Below are positions 15,697 through 23,754 of a stretch of DNA of 64,000 nt, piece after piece. The position numbers and the translations under genes are program-made. Position 1 is the stretch's first letter. Every line of letters starts with the position of its first letter. The notes beneath the pieces were generated by a model. The model did no database searches and had not been told where the DNA came from. It saw only the letters and a list, made by a program, of their open reading frames with translations. Source of the stretch: an uncultured Christensenellaceae bacterium (GTDB lineage Bacteria; Bacillota; Clostridia; Christensenellales; UMGS416); assembly GCA_944376795.1 (NCBI GenBank), contig CALWDW010000033.1, positions 62,001-126,000 of the forward strand, given 5' to 3'.

Positions 15697-16671
15697 TTAC
15701 TCCGCGGCCATCAAATCCAATAAAAGGCTGTCCATAACCAAAGAAGGGTTAGCATTTTGCGCCAAATCATATTCTGCCCGTATCAGACTGGCACATTTGC
15801 GGCGAAGCGCACCATCATGATACCGTGACCGAAGAGCGGCTAAGTCCTTCGCGTGATCTTTGTGGATGAACAGCGATGCATCTTCCAGCAGACAGTCCCG
15901 CAGAATTGTCTGCCAAAAGGATATGAGCTGCGGCCAGCGAGCACGCAAAGGCGTTACATGCTGATAGGCCAAGAAAATTCCACCAGGTGAGGACAGATAA
16001 CGCAATACCGCAAAAGCTTCCTCTCGAATTTGCCAGATGCTATCATCCCTGGCCATCTGCATGGCGCGTCCCACCCAGCCGTCGCTGAGGTTTGCAATGA
16101 CCTGTGCGCGCATTGTCATCATGCCCCAACGGTTGACAAGAAGCTGTGCCAAATCCCGTGTCGGTACACGGCACATACGAAGCATGGCGCATCGGGAAAT
16201 GATGGTGGGCAGCAGAGAAGAGAGTGTGTCGCAAAGCAGTAAGAGGATGGACGCTTCTGGCGGCTCTTCCAAACTTTTAAGGAGCTTATTTTGGGCGGCC
16301 AGACTCATAGCATGGGCATCCTCTAGGATCACGATGCGGCGTCCGCCTTCATAAGGCTTTACAGCTAGCTCGGAAATAATCTGTTCTACCGATTTGGAAA
16401 CGACCGTATTTTTTCCTGAAATCCCTATGCGAACTACATCCGGATGATTTCCGTGCAAAACCTTCTGGCAATTGCTACAGATTCCACAGGGTGCATTTCC
16501 ATGCGTACAGAGCAATGCCCTCGTCAGAATCTCTGCGAGGGTGCTCTTTCCGGCTCCGGCCGGGGCGGATATAATCAGGGCATGAGGTACACGGCCTGAC
16601 GCGACCATGGCCTTACATCGAGAAACCAATGACTCCTGCCCTATCAAATCTTCCCAAACGGCATTGACCAT
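15697..16671 (-). CDS. holB: DNA polymerase III subunit delta'
   Basis: A 324-residue clamp-loader subunit. It has an N-terminal AAA+ domain with a P-loop (SAPAGAGKSTLAEIL), a zinc finger with four Cys (CTHGNAPCGICSNC), and the SLEEPPEASILLLL and SRC sensor segments. It helps load the beta clamp onto DNA. It starts just 5 bases after darA and precedes ricT, as in other Firmicutes. No strong ribosome-binding site is visible, suggesting coupling to darA translation. Confidence 0.92.
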   Translation of the reverse strand: MVNAVWEDLIGQESLVSRCKAMVASGRVPHALIISAPAGAGKSTLAEILTRALLCTHGNAPCGICSNCQKVLHGNHPDVVRIGISGKNTVVSKSVEQIISELAVKPYEGGRRIVILEDAHAMSLAAQNKLLKSLEEPPEASILLLLCDTLSSLLPTIISRCAMLRMCRVPTRDLAQLLVNRWGMMTMRAQVIANLSDGWVGRAMQMARDDSIWQIREEAFAVLRYLSSPGGIFLAYQHVTPLRARWPQLISFWQTILRDCLLEDASLFIHKDHAKDLAALRSRYHDGALRRKCASLIRAEYDLAQNANPSLVMDSLLLDLMAAE

Positions 16672-16676
16672 AGAGG

Positions 16677-17006
16677 CTAATACTTCTTAAACTTCTCTAC
16701 GTCCAGAACAAATACCGTTGCACCGCCAACGACGACCTCGATCGGATACGGTACATAGGCACCCGTGGAGCCTGCCACCGGAGAGGGAGAGGTGGCAATC
16801 TGCTTGCGGCTGTGGCAAACCTTTTCCACAATAGACAGAGCACCGTCCATCTTGTGGTCATCCACGCCCAAAAGGAGCGTTGTATTCCCGGCACGCAAGA
16901 AACCGCCGGTGGTAGCTAGCTTGGTGATGCTGTATCCTTCCTGCATCAGGTTGCTGATTAGCCGGCCGGCATCCTCATCCTGCACAATGACGATGATTAA
17001 CTTCAT
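16677..17006 (-). CDS. darA: Cyclic-di-AMP receptor DarA (PstA)
   Basis: A 109-residue PII-like signalling protein that binds c-di-AMP as a trimer. The start KLIIVIVQDEDAGRLI and the loop GFLRAGNTTLLLGVDD are diagnostic, as is the terminal VVGGATVFVLDVEKF. Its output target is not known in most bacteria. It heads the darA-holB-ricT transcript behind a strong promoter. Confidence 0.95.
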   Translation of the reverse strand: MKLIIVIVQDEDAGRLISNLMQEGYSITKLATTGGFLRAGNTTLLLGVDDHKMDGALSIVEKVCHSRKQIATSPSPVAGSTGAYVPYPIEVVVGGATVFVLDVEKFKKY

Positions 17007-17087
17007 GATTAAGCCCTCCTTACAAGTAAACGTTGCCTTGCCTCAATTGCGAGACATTGAACGTATAACATTAGCTCCCACGACCTT

Positions 17088-17116
17088 ATTGTATCATTGT
17101 TCTTTGCCCGCGTCAA
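17088..17116 (-). promoter_or_regulatory. Sigma-A promoter of darA-holB-ricT
   Basis: Minus strand TTGACG (17111-17116), 17-bp spacer, TACAAT (17088-17093); leader of about 75 bases before the darA start. Confidence 0.8.
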
Positions 17117-17199
17117 CTGTTGTTTGTAAGAATTGTCTCATTTCTTTTGGCGGAATCTTAATACATCCTACAAGAGATGACAGAGGCTTGCTCCTTGCC

Positions 17200-17814
17200 T
17201 TATCCTCGGCTTTTCCAGGCGGCATAAATCATTTCGGATAGCTTCTCAACAGGAAGCGCGGCGTCTGCGAGGAACACGCGCTGCGGATGTTTCAAGGCAA
17301 TTTCCCGGAAGCCCTCGTATACACGTTGATGGAAATCCAACCTTTCCGCTTCAATACGATCCAGTTTCTTCGTATGCATACGTGCTCTGGCCTCGCTTGG
17401 ATCCAAGAGGAGCATAACCGTCCAATCCGGTTCTAATTCGCCAACCGCTTCCCTATTGATCGCCAGCACCCGTTCGGCGCCAAGCATCCGTCCATATCCT
17501 TGGTAGGCTAATGAAGAATCCAGAAAACGATCGCACAAAACAGTTTTTCCTGCATCCAGTGCTGGAAGTAGGACCTGACGCACATGCTGAGCGCGAGAGG
17601 CGGCATATAGATAAGCCTCCGTTAAGGCTTCCATGGGCTGAAGCGACCGATCCAGGACAACAGAGCGTATGGCTTCCGCTATCGCATCCCCGCCTGGCTC
17701 GCGCGTCCGCAGAACACTTCGCCCTTCCGCAGTAAGGCGCGCAGTAAAAAGCTCAATTTGCGTTGTTTTTCCCGCGCCGTCAATCCCCTCAAACGTTATG
17801 AATGTGCCCGCCAT
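17200..17814 (-). CDS. tmk: Thymidylate kinase
   Basis: A 204-residue dTMP kinase, needed for dTTP synthesis. P-loop FEGIDGAGKTTQ at residues 7-18, the DR(F/Y) motif in CDRFLDSSLAYQGYGR, and the LID segment near RIEAERLDFH. It overlaps the upstream HAD gene by 26 bases. ThyX, which makes its substrate, is encoded 5 kb away. Confidence 0.95.
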   Translation of the reverse strand: MAGTFITFEGIDGAGKTTQIELFTARLTAEGRSVLRTREPGGDAIAEAIRSVVLDRSLQPMEALTEAYLYAASRAQHVRQVLLPALDAGKTVLCDRFLDSSLAYQGYGRMLGAERVLAINREAVGELEPDWTVMLLLDPSEARARMHTKKLDRIEAERLDFHQRVYEGFREIALKHPQRVFLADAALPVEKLSEMIYAAWKSRG

Positions 17815-18466
17815 TTGGTTCCACGACCTCCTGTAGCTTATTTACCAACTGCTGTGGAGATTCAGCTAGGATATCCGCGCCAGCTTCTTCGAGCTCTTGT
17901 GCACTTCCGTATCCCCACAAAGCGCCGCAGGCAGGGATCCCTACAGCATGGGCGCCTTGCACGTCATAGAAGCGGTCGCCCACCATTACGCAGGGAGATA
18001 CCGGCCCATAGTGATCCAGCAGGTACTGCAGCAACTGCGGCTTTTCACAGCGCTCCGTCCCCAAAGTTGCTCCTACAATTCCAGAGAAATACGGACGTAT
18101 GCCGAAGTGATCTGCTATGGTATGGGCCATCGTTTCCGGCTTGGATGTACAGATGAAGAGGCGCTTTCCCGCCGAACGCAGTGCTTCCAGCATGGGGATT
18201 ACACCATCATACAGCCGATTATTGAAAATCCCCTCTTCCCGGTAGTACTGGCGGTAGACATCAACACATTCTTGGGACTGCTCCGGTGTAAGGCCATAAA
18301 ACGTCTGAAAAGCGTAAAACAATGGGGGCCCCATAAATCGTCGCAGCATGGCGGGGTCCTCTTCTTGGATGCCTACGTAGGCCAGAGCGCGCTGCACGCC
18401 CTGTGCAATACCCGGTGCAGAATCCGTAAGCGTACCGTCCAAGTCAAAAAAAACCGAGGCAAACAT
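17789..18466 (-). CDS. HAD-family hydrolase, phosphoglycolate phosphatase type
   Basis: A 225-residue HAD phosphatase. The motifs are DLDGTLTDS (nucleophile Asp at residue 8), CTSKPE (motif II) and VMVGDRFYD (motif IV), with a helical type-1 cap between. It resembles PpaX/Gph-like pyrophosphatases or phosphoglycolate phosphatases; the substrate is not determined. The start is placed at MFASVFFDLDG; the longer frame runs through a hairpin and has no support. Confidence 0.85.
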   Translation of the reverse strand: MFASVFFDLDGTLTDSAPGIAQGVQRALAYVGIQEEDPAMLRRFMGPPLFYAFQTFYGLTPEQSQECVDVYRQYYREEGIFNNRLYDGVIPMLEALRSAGKRLFICTSKPETMAHTIADHFGIRPYFSGIVGATLGTERCEKPQLLQYLLDHYGPVSPCVMVGDRFYDVQGAHAVGIPACGALWGYGSAQELEEAGADILAESPQQLVNKLQEVVEPNGGHIHNV

Positions 18467-18487
18467 ATAAACGTCCGTCCCTTCTAT

Positions 18488-18521
18488 AAACAAGGGGCTA
18501 CGCCGAATTTGGCGCAACCCC
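18488..18521 (-). terminator. Hairpin after the membrane-anchored hypothetical gene
   Basis: Inverted repeat AGGGG-rich arms around GAATTT (about 18492-18517). The better T tract (CCTTTTTTC) is on the plus strand; on the minus strand only CTTGTTTA follows. Confidence 0.45.
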
Positions 18522-18533
18522 TCCTTTTTTCTA

Positions 18534-19220
18534 CTATTCATCCGAAGCGGGAGGTGTGTAGGTCTGCTTGTTATCCAGCATCCAGTTGATAGTAGTGATA
18601 ACATTGTCTATATTCTCAGTATAGACAGGAATACAAATAACCATATCTACTGGAGACATCCCTAATTCAAAGAACCCTTCCATTGCATCGATGGGAATAC
18701 CGGCAATATGTTCTTCGGTCGTCTCGGCCTCCATGCCAGGCATGTTTAGATTGGTTACAGCGTAGGAAGGATCGATGCATTCCGGAATATGAAGACGATC
18801 CAAAATAGTTTGTCCCGATTCGTCAGGCACGTCCAACGCCATCCAAGCGCCTTGGAAGGCAAACACGTGGTATACATCCTGCGGAACCAACCAAATATCC
18901 CCTTCTTCGGCCGCCAGTCGGGCAAACATCAATTCAGCGCCCGTGCCAGCATCTTCTCCGTAGGAAATGGTAAAGAAGTCGATCAGTTCCTGATCATCAG
19001 GCAAAACGGTTGCAAGCTCGTCAACCCACTGCTGTGCGCTTTCATCCAGAATGTAGGCAGCTGAAATGATGACAACCTGTTTGTCGCCAGGCACAGGAGG
19101 CTTAGTCGCGCTGTAAATCAGGTTCCAAACGATTGCCATTGTAAAGAATGCTGCAATATAGATGACCTTGCTATACTGAAAATGGCTTTTTAACCGTTTG
19201 GAAGTGATGCGTAGATCCAT
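18534..19220 (-). CDS. Membrane-anchored protein of unknown function
   Basis: A 228-residue protein with a single N-terminal membrane segment (about residues 17-37, after a basic start) and an acidic, mostly outward-facing domain. I do not recognise a family. The domain contains QVVIISAAYILDE and DIWLVPQDVYHVF, reminiscent of a bilobal binding protein core, but no established motif. GGAGGAGG precedes the ATG. It sits 22 bases downstream of lysS and may be the last gene of the greA-lysS transcript. Confidence 0.7.
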   Translation of the reverse strand: MDLRITSKRLKSHFQYSKVIYIAAFFTMAIVWNLIYSATKPPVPGDKQVVIISAAYILDESAQQWVDELATVLPDDQELIDFFTISYGEDAGTGAELMFARLAAEEGDIWLVPQDVYHVFAFQGAWMALDVPDESGQTILDRLHIPECIDPSYAVTNLNMPGMEAETTEEHIAGIPIDAMEGFFELGMSPVDMVICIPVYTENIDNVITTINWMLDNKQTYTPPASDE

Positions 19221-19242
19221 GGCTACCTCCTCCTACTGCCAC

Positions 19243-20751
19243 TTACGAACGTGGGCGCATGGTGGGGAAAAGTAGTACGTCGCGGATAGACGGCGAGTTG
19301 GTTAGAAGCATCACCAAGCGATCTACCCCAAAGCCTACGCCGCCCGTCGGAGGCATACCATACTCCATGGCGGTGATAAAGTCCTCATCGATTTCAACAT
19401 CTTGATTTTCCCCGTGCTTTTCCCGCGCTTGCTTCTCAAAACGCTCACGCTGGTCAATTGGGTCGTTGAGTTCGGTGAAAGCGTTCCCCATTTCGCGGCC
19501 ATAGATAAAGAATTCGAAGCGCTCCGTAAGCCTGGGGTCGTACTTTGTCTTCTTTGCCAGAGGGGATATCTCAATAGGATAATCATAGATAAAGATGGGT
19601 TGAATCAGGTTTTCCTCCACCTTTTCCTCAAAGAAGGCATTGAGGCACTCTCCCCAAGTAGCATCCTTTCGGACTTCAATACCCGCAGCCTTCGCCTGGG
19701 CACGAGCCTCCTCATCGGTGGAAAAACTGGAGAAATCCACACCGGAGTATTCCTTAACCGACTCCGCCATGGTCATCCGTTTCCAGGGGGTGGTCATATC
19801 GATAACTGCATCCTGATAAGGGATCTGAAGAGTTCCGAGAACGGTTTGCGTGACATGGGTAAAGATTCCCTCGATCCGCTCCATCATGCCATGGTAGTCC
19901 GTATATGCCTCATACAACTCCATCATGGTAAATTCCGGATTGTGCCGTACCGACATTCCTTCATTACGGAAAATCCGGCCAATTTCGAAGACCTTGTCAA
20001 TGCCCCCTATGATCAAGCGCTTGAGATGAAGTTCCAACTCCACCCGCAGATACATGTCCAGATCCAAGGTATTATGGTGTGTCTTAAAGGGACGGGCCCC
20101 AGCATTGGTGGTATGATTATGGAGGACAGGCGTCTCAACCTCCAAATACCCCAAGGACTCCATATACCGGCGTAGTTCGCTCAGAATTCGAGAACGCACG
20201 ATAAATGTATTCTTTACCTCAGGATTGACGATTAAGTCAACATAGCGCTGGCGGTAGCGAAGATCAGGATCCTTCAGGCCGTGGAATTTCTCGGGCAAGG
20301 GGAGCAGGGATTTGCTTAGGAGGTCAACCGACTGGGCATGGATCGAGATCTCACCGGTTCGCGTCTTAAAAACCGTACCTGTACAGCCGACAATGTCACC
20401 AATATCCAGTTTCTTGCAGTCGGCATAGGAATCTTCCCCTACCTCATCCCGCTTAATATACAGCTGGATGGCACCTGCGACATCATGAATGTGGGCAAAC
20501 ATAGCTTTTCCCATAATTCGCTTCGAGGCAATGCGTCCGGCCACTGCTACAGTTTGCCCTTCCATAGCATCATAGTTGTCCCTTATAGCCGCAGAAGTAT
20601 GGGACACCGGATAGGAAACCTTAGCAAAAGGATCCTTCCCCGCATCCTGCAACTCCTTTAGCTTTTCACGGCGGACCCGTACAACGTCAGCCAGTTCCTC
20701 TTGGGTCATTTCCTCGGCAATCGCAGCCTGTTTTTGATCCATCTCTTGCAT
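19243..20751 (-). CDS. lysS: Lysyl-tRNA synthetase, class II
   Basis: A 502-residue class II LysRS. Order: an N-terminal OB-fold anticodon-binding domain (about 60-170, VAVAGRIASKRIMGKAMF region), then the catalytic domain with motif 2 (RIFRNEGMSVRHNPEFTMME, around 255-275) and motif 3 (GFGVDRLVMLL, near the end). It charges tRNA-Lys in the cytosol. AAAGGAGAT precedes the ATG at a good distance. It follows greA by 14 bases. Confidence 0.96.
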   Translation of the reverse strand: MQEMDQKQAAIAEEMTQEELADVVRVRREKLKELQDAGKDPFAKVSYPVSHTSAAIRDNYDAMEGQTVAVAGRIASKRIMGKAMFAHIHDVAGAIQLYIKRDEVGEDSYADCKKLDIGDIVGCTGTVFKTRTGEISIHAQSVDLLSKSLLPLPEKFHGLKDPDLRYRQRYVDLIVNPEVKNTFIVRSRILSELRRYMESLGYLEVETPVLHNHTTNAGARPFKTHHNTLDLDMYLRVELELHLKRLIIGGIDKVFEIGRIFRNEGMSVRHNPEFTMMELYEAYTDYHGMMERIEGIFTHVTQTVLGTLQIPYQDAVIDMTTPWKRMTMAESVKEYSGVDFSSFSTDEEARAQAKAAGIEVRKDATWGECLNAFFEEKVEENLIQPIFIYDYPIEISPLAKKTKYDPRLTERFEFFIYGREMGNAFTELNDPIDQRERFEKQAREKHGENQDVEIDEDFITAMEYGMPPTGGVGFGVDRLVMLLTNSPSIRDVLLFPTMRPRS

Positions 20752-20765
20752 CGGGCGTATCTCCT

Positions 20766-21242
20766 TTACTGGCGCTCTACGGCAACAATTTGAAGCTTGC
20801 GAGTACCTCCTGGCGTGGTCAGCTCCACCACGTCGCCTTCTCGGTGCCCCATACAGGCGGCGCCGACAGGCGATTCATTGGAGATTCTTCCTTTGAAAGG
20901 ATCAGCCTCATTCGATCCAACAATCGTATACTCCCGCTGGGTATTGTTGCTTTCATCCAGCAAAGTAACCTTTGTTCCAAGAACGACAACATCACCCGCG
21001 GCGGGCTGGGTATCTTCAATGACTTCAACGCTACGGAGCGTATTCTCCAAGGTGCTGATTTCTCCTTCCACGAAGGCCTGTTCATTTTTGGCGTCTTCAT
21101 ACTCGGAGTTTTCAGAAAGGTCACCCAAGGAAATTGCAGACTTAATGCGGTCTGCGACCTCTTGGCGACGGACCGTCTTCAAATATTCAAGCTTTTCTTC
21201 AAGCTTAGCAATGCCCTCACTGGTCATATAGTTTTTACTCAT
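20766..21242 (-). CDS. greA: Transcription elongation factor GreA
   Basis: A 158-residue GreA, which rescues backtracked RNA polymerase by stimulating transcript cleavage. The N-terminal coiled coil carries the acidic tip (SLGDLSENSEYEDAK, D and E residues) and the C-terminal domain has GNT-type FKBP-like fold (SPVGAACMGHREGDVVEL). Gene order dusB-greA-lysS is common in Clostridia. It has its own strong promoter, described separately. Confidence 0.96.
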   Translation of the reverse strand: MSKNYMTSEGIAKLEEKLEYLKTVRRQEVADRIKSAISLGDLSENSEYEDAKNEQAFVEGEISTLENTLRSVEVIEDTQPAAGDVVVLGTKVTLLDESNNTQREYTIVGSNEADPFKGRISNESPVGAACMGHREGDVVELTTPGGTRKLQIVAVERQ

Positions 21243-21308
21243 TACAAATCACCCTCCAGCACCATAAAAAAGGAAGCGAGCCAAATGGCCGCACCCTTTT
21301 GAAAGTTT

Positions 21309-21343
21309 CTATTCATTATATGAATGAATAGAAAAAAAGTCAA
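21309..21343 (-). promoter_or_regulatory. greA-lysS promoter with overlapping palindrome
   Basis: Minus strand TTGACT (21338-21343), 17-bp spacer, TATAAT (21315-21320). A perfect 8-bp inverted repeat, CTATTCAT-N7-ATGAATAG (21309-21331), covers the -10 box and downstream spacer. This could be an operator. Confidence 0.75.
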
Positions 21344-21385
21344 GTCCTTCTGCGGAAATCCCCTGAATTTTCAAAAAATTCACAG

Positions 21386-22357
21386 TTAGTTGCCTCCCGT
21401 GGCTGCAGATAATAAGGCTTTCTCCATCACAGCCCCCATCGCCTCCAGCGTTTCGGCACACATGATCTCCTGGCGTAGCCGCGCGGCGCCCGGGATCCCC
21501 TTAAGGTACCAAGCCATATGCTTGCGCATGGCGGCAACCCCAAACTGCTCCTGACGGATTTCGCATAGTTTCCGAGCATGCTCCATGGCTATTTCCACTT
21601 TTTCCCGCGGGGTTGGAAAGGAAACGGGGAGCCCTTGCAAAGCCTGCTGGATTTGGGAAAAAATCCATGGGTTTCCCTGGGCGCCCCTTGCCACCATGAC
21701 GGCGTCGCACCCTGTTTCGCGAAGCATTGCCAGTGCGTCTTGCGCGGAGAAGATGTCTCCATTCCCTATGACGGGTATTTCTAAAGCTTCCTTAACGCGG
21801 GCAATCGCTTCCCAATCCGCCTTGGGGGCGTAGAACTGCTCCCTGGTTCGTCCATGAATGGTTACAGCCGATGCGCCGGCGTCTTCCATTTTTTTTGCAA
21901 AGTCTAGATAATTGCAGTGAGCATCGTCCCAGCCCTTGCGAAATTTGACGGTTACTGGCTTCTCTATATTCCGTCTGATTTCTCGTACAATTTGGCATGC
22001 AAGCTCTGGTTCCCGCATAAGTGCGCAGCCTTGACCAGCTTTGACGATTTTGGGGGCAGGACACCCCATATTGATATCAATGATATCGAAGTCATTGCCA
22101 TAATCTCGCGCCATCTGGGCCATAACTTCAGGATCTCTGCCAAAGAGTTGCATGGCTACCGGGCGCTCGATTGGCGCGGTTGCGCGCAGCGTTCCACCTC
22201 GTACGGGATTATAATACAGCCCCTTGGCGCTAACCATTTCTGTGCAGGTTAGTGCCGCTCCCATTCGCCGGCAGATACTGCGAAAAGGCATATCGGTCAC
22301 ACCGGCCATGGGCGCCAACCAAGCGCCGTCAGGAATCTCAACTTTACCAATTCTCAT
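21386..22357 (-). CDS. dusB: tRNA-dihydrouridine synthase DusB
   Basis: A 323-residue flavoenzyme that reduces uridines in tRNA to dihydrouridine. TIM barrel with NADPH/FMN sites: LAPMAGVTDMPFR at the start, DINMGCPAPKIVKAGQGCALMR with the catalytic Cys, and VMVARGAQGNPW for FMN phosphate binding, then a helical tRNA-binding C-terminus. It overlaps the previous gene by 4 bases (ATGA), so the two are translationally coupled. Confidence 0.95.
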   Translation of the reverse strand: MRIGKVEIPDGAWLAPMAGVTDMPFRSICRRMGAALTCTEMVSAKGLYYNPVRGGTLRATAPIERPVAMQLFGRDPEVMAQMARDYGNDFDIIDINMGCPAPKIVKAGQGCALMREPELACQIVREIRRNIEKPVTVKFRKGWDDAHCNYLDFAKKMEDAGASAVTIHGRTREQFYAPKADWEAIARVKEALEIPVIGNGDIFSAQDALAMLRETGCDAVMVARGAQGNPWIFSQIQQALQGLPVSFPTPREKVEIAMEHARKLCEIRQEQFGVAAMRKHMAWYLKGIPGAARLRQEIMCAETLEAMGAVMEKALLSAATGGN

Positions 22358-23019
22358 GATTCTATCACAGGAATCGGGGGAAGTGTTTCCACCGGTGTCG
22401 GGTCGGGAGTAGGTTCTGCGGATACCGTAGGTGTAGGAGAAGCGCTAGGTCGCAGGGTAACGTCAGGTTCATCGGTAGGAGTGGCTTCGGGCTCTAGCTC
22501 CTCTAGTTCTTCCATATTGTCAATCATCCAAATCCCACCGATTAATTTACAGGTAACACGATACCGGGCGTGCTTCCAAGCAGGCAAAGCTTCCTGGACC
22601 GGGTTGCCGTTGACATCTGTATTCGTTCCTTGCAAATAGCCATCCATGGTGGGAATGGACTCTTCCACCACCAAAGTAGCCGTGCCATTCCACGGCTGAC
22701 ACCAGATTTCCTCCACCCGAAGGTGATATACGAAATCTGTAACCTCTGCACCCTGGTATGGATTCTCTTGCAGGAGGGAGTCCTGTGCCAGCCAGGTATC
22801 GGTAAAGTACATGGATAGGCTTAGGCTATCATCGACTTCGTAGGGGGTAAGGATCGTTGAGGCGCGCATTTTAAGACCATCGGTTACGATAACATAGGCA
22901 TTGGCGGAATTCATAGCAATCTGGTAAACCAGCACCAATCCACCTGTCAGCAAACCAACGGCTAAAAGCACCTTCACGGCAAACCAGCCAAACCTCGCCA
23001 GATATTGGTATATTTTCAT
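22354..23019 (-). CDS. Membrane-anchored protein with Pro/Thr/Glu-rich tail, unknown function
   Basis: A 221-residue protein with one N-terminal membrane segment (about 13-36) and an extracytoplasmic domain up to about residue 160, followed by a low-complexity Pro/Thr/Glu/Ser tail of about 55 residues. The domain resembles many clostridial lipoprotein or cell-surface accessory proteins only in composition; no family is recognised. Of two adjacent ATG codons the second fits AGAGGTGAG better. Its stop overlaps dusB. Confidence 0.7.
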   Translation of the reverse strand: MKIYQYLARFGWFAVKVLLAVGLLTGGLVLVYQIAMNSANAYVIVTDGLKMRASTILTPYEVDDSLSLSMYFTDTWLAQDSLLQENPYQGAEVTDFVYHLRVEEIWCQPWNGTATLVVEESIPTMDGYLQGTNTDVNGNPVQEALPAWKHARYRVTCKLIGGIWMIDNMEELEELEPEATPTDEPDVTLRPSASPTPTVSAEPTPDPTPVETLPPIPVIES

Positions 23020-23047
23020 CATCTCACCTCTTACTGTCGTCCCTTGT

Positions 23048-23731
23048 TCAGACGGGAAGAGCCTTTCCGGGGTTCCATCCGAGTCCCTGCGCGACGGCCA
23101 ACGCCATATCTAAGCCGCCCGCGGCAGCAAGCTGATCTAGACATGCCGCCTGTGCCTCCCGCCGGGTGAGGGGGCTTTCTTCCAACCCCAAAGCTTCCAG
23201 CCTGTCCTCTATACATTGATAGAGGTTAATAGGCCAGCCGTAAGCCTCCCCCTTTTGATTTGTTTTGCGCACATTGTCAATGATTGTGACAAGCCCCAGG
23301 CTTTGCAATCGCTCCACCGCCCTATCTACGGCATGGTTACCTTTCCTTCCGTTGCCCATTTCCTGGCGAAGCTGCGAAGTAGAAAGGACCCGTCGGCAGG
23401 AGAAAAGCAAATAAACCTGATATGTCACCGCATCAAGAAGTCCGGCACGATATAAGCTTTCTATGCCATCCTCTGGCTGGCAGGCAGCTAAAAATACAGC
23501 AGTATTGCGAAGGCTTACAAATCCTTTTTTCCCACCGAAATGACATCCGTACAGGCCTCGGCCTTCTCTGGGGAAACGAATGCGAAACTGCCATGGATCG
23601 GTATCCTCTTTATCGGTATGCCACTGTGCCGGATCAGCCCACATGCTTATAGATGGAACCCGAGATTCGCTTCCGAGCCAAAGCATCCCATACTGATCCA
23701 ATTTTCTTAGGAAATCCTGGTAGTCCAACAT
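23048..23731 (-). CDS. AlkZ-related / winged-helix protein
   Basis: A 227-residue protein resembling short clostridial proteins named AlkZ-related. The shared pattern is a Tyr/Trp-rich N-terminus, QWHTDKEDTDPWQFR, YGCHFGGKKGFVSL, and a helical C-terminal part that could be a winged helix (VDRAVERLQSLGLVTI). AlkZ/YcaQ proteins are DNA glycosylases for alkylated or crosslinked bases, but this protein is half their length and the catalytic QxQ motif is not visible, so glycosylase activity should not be assumed. Start: MLDYQDFL after AAGGTGAT. Confidence 0.55.
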   Translation of the reverse strand: MLDYQDFLRKLDQYGMLWLGSESRVPSISMWADPAQWHTDKEDTDPWQFRIRFPREGRGLYGCHFGGKKGFVSLRNTAVFLAACQPEDGIESLYRAGLLDAVTYQVYLLFSCRRVLSTSQLRQEMGNGRKGNHAVDRAVERLQSLGLVTIIDNVRKTNQKGEAYGWPINLYQCIEDRLEALGLEESPLTRREAQAACLDQLAAAGGLDMALAVAQGLGWNPGKALPV

Positions 23732-23754
23732 CCGTATCACCTTCTTAGTATGGG

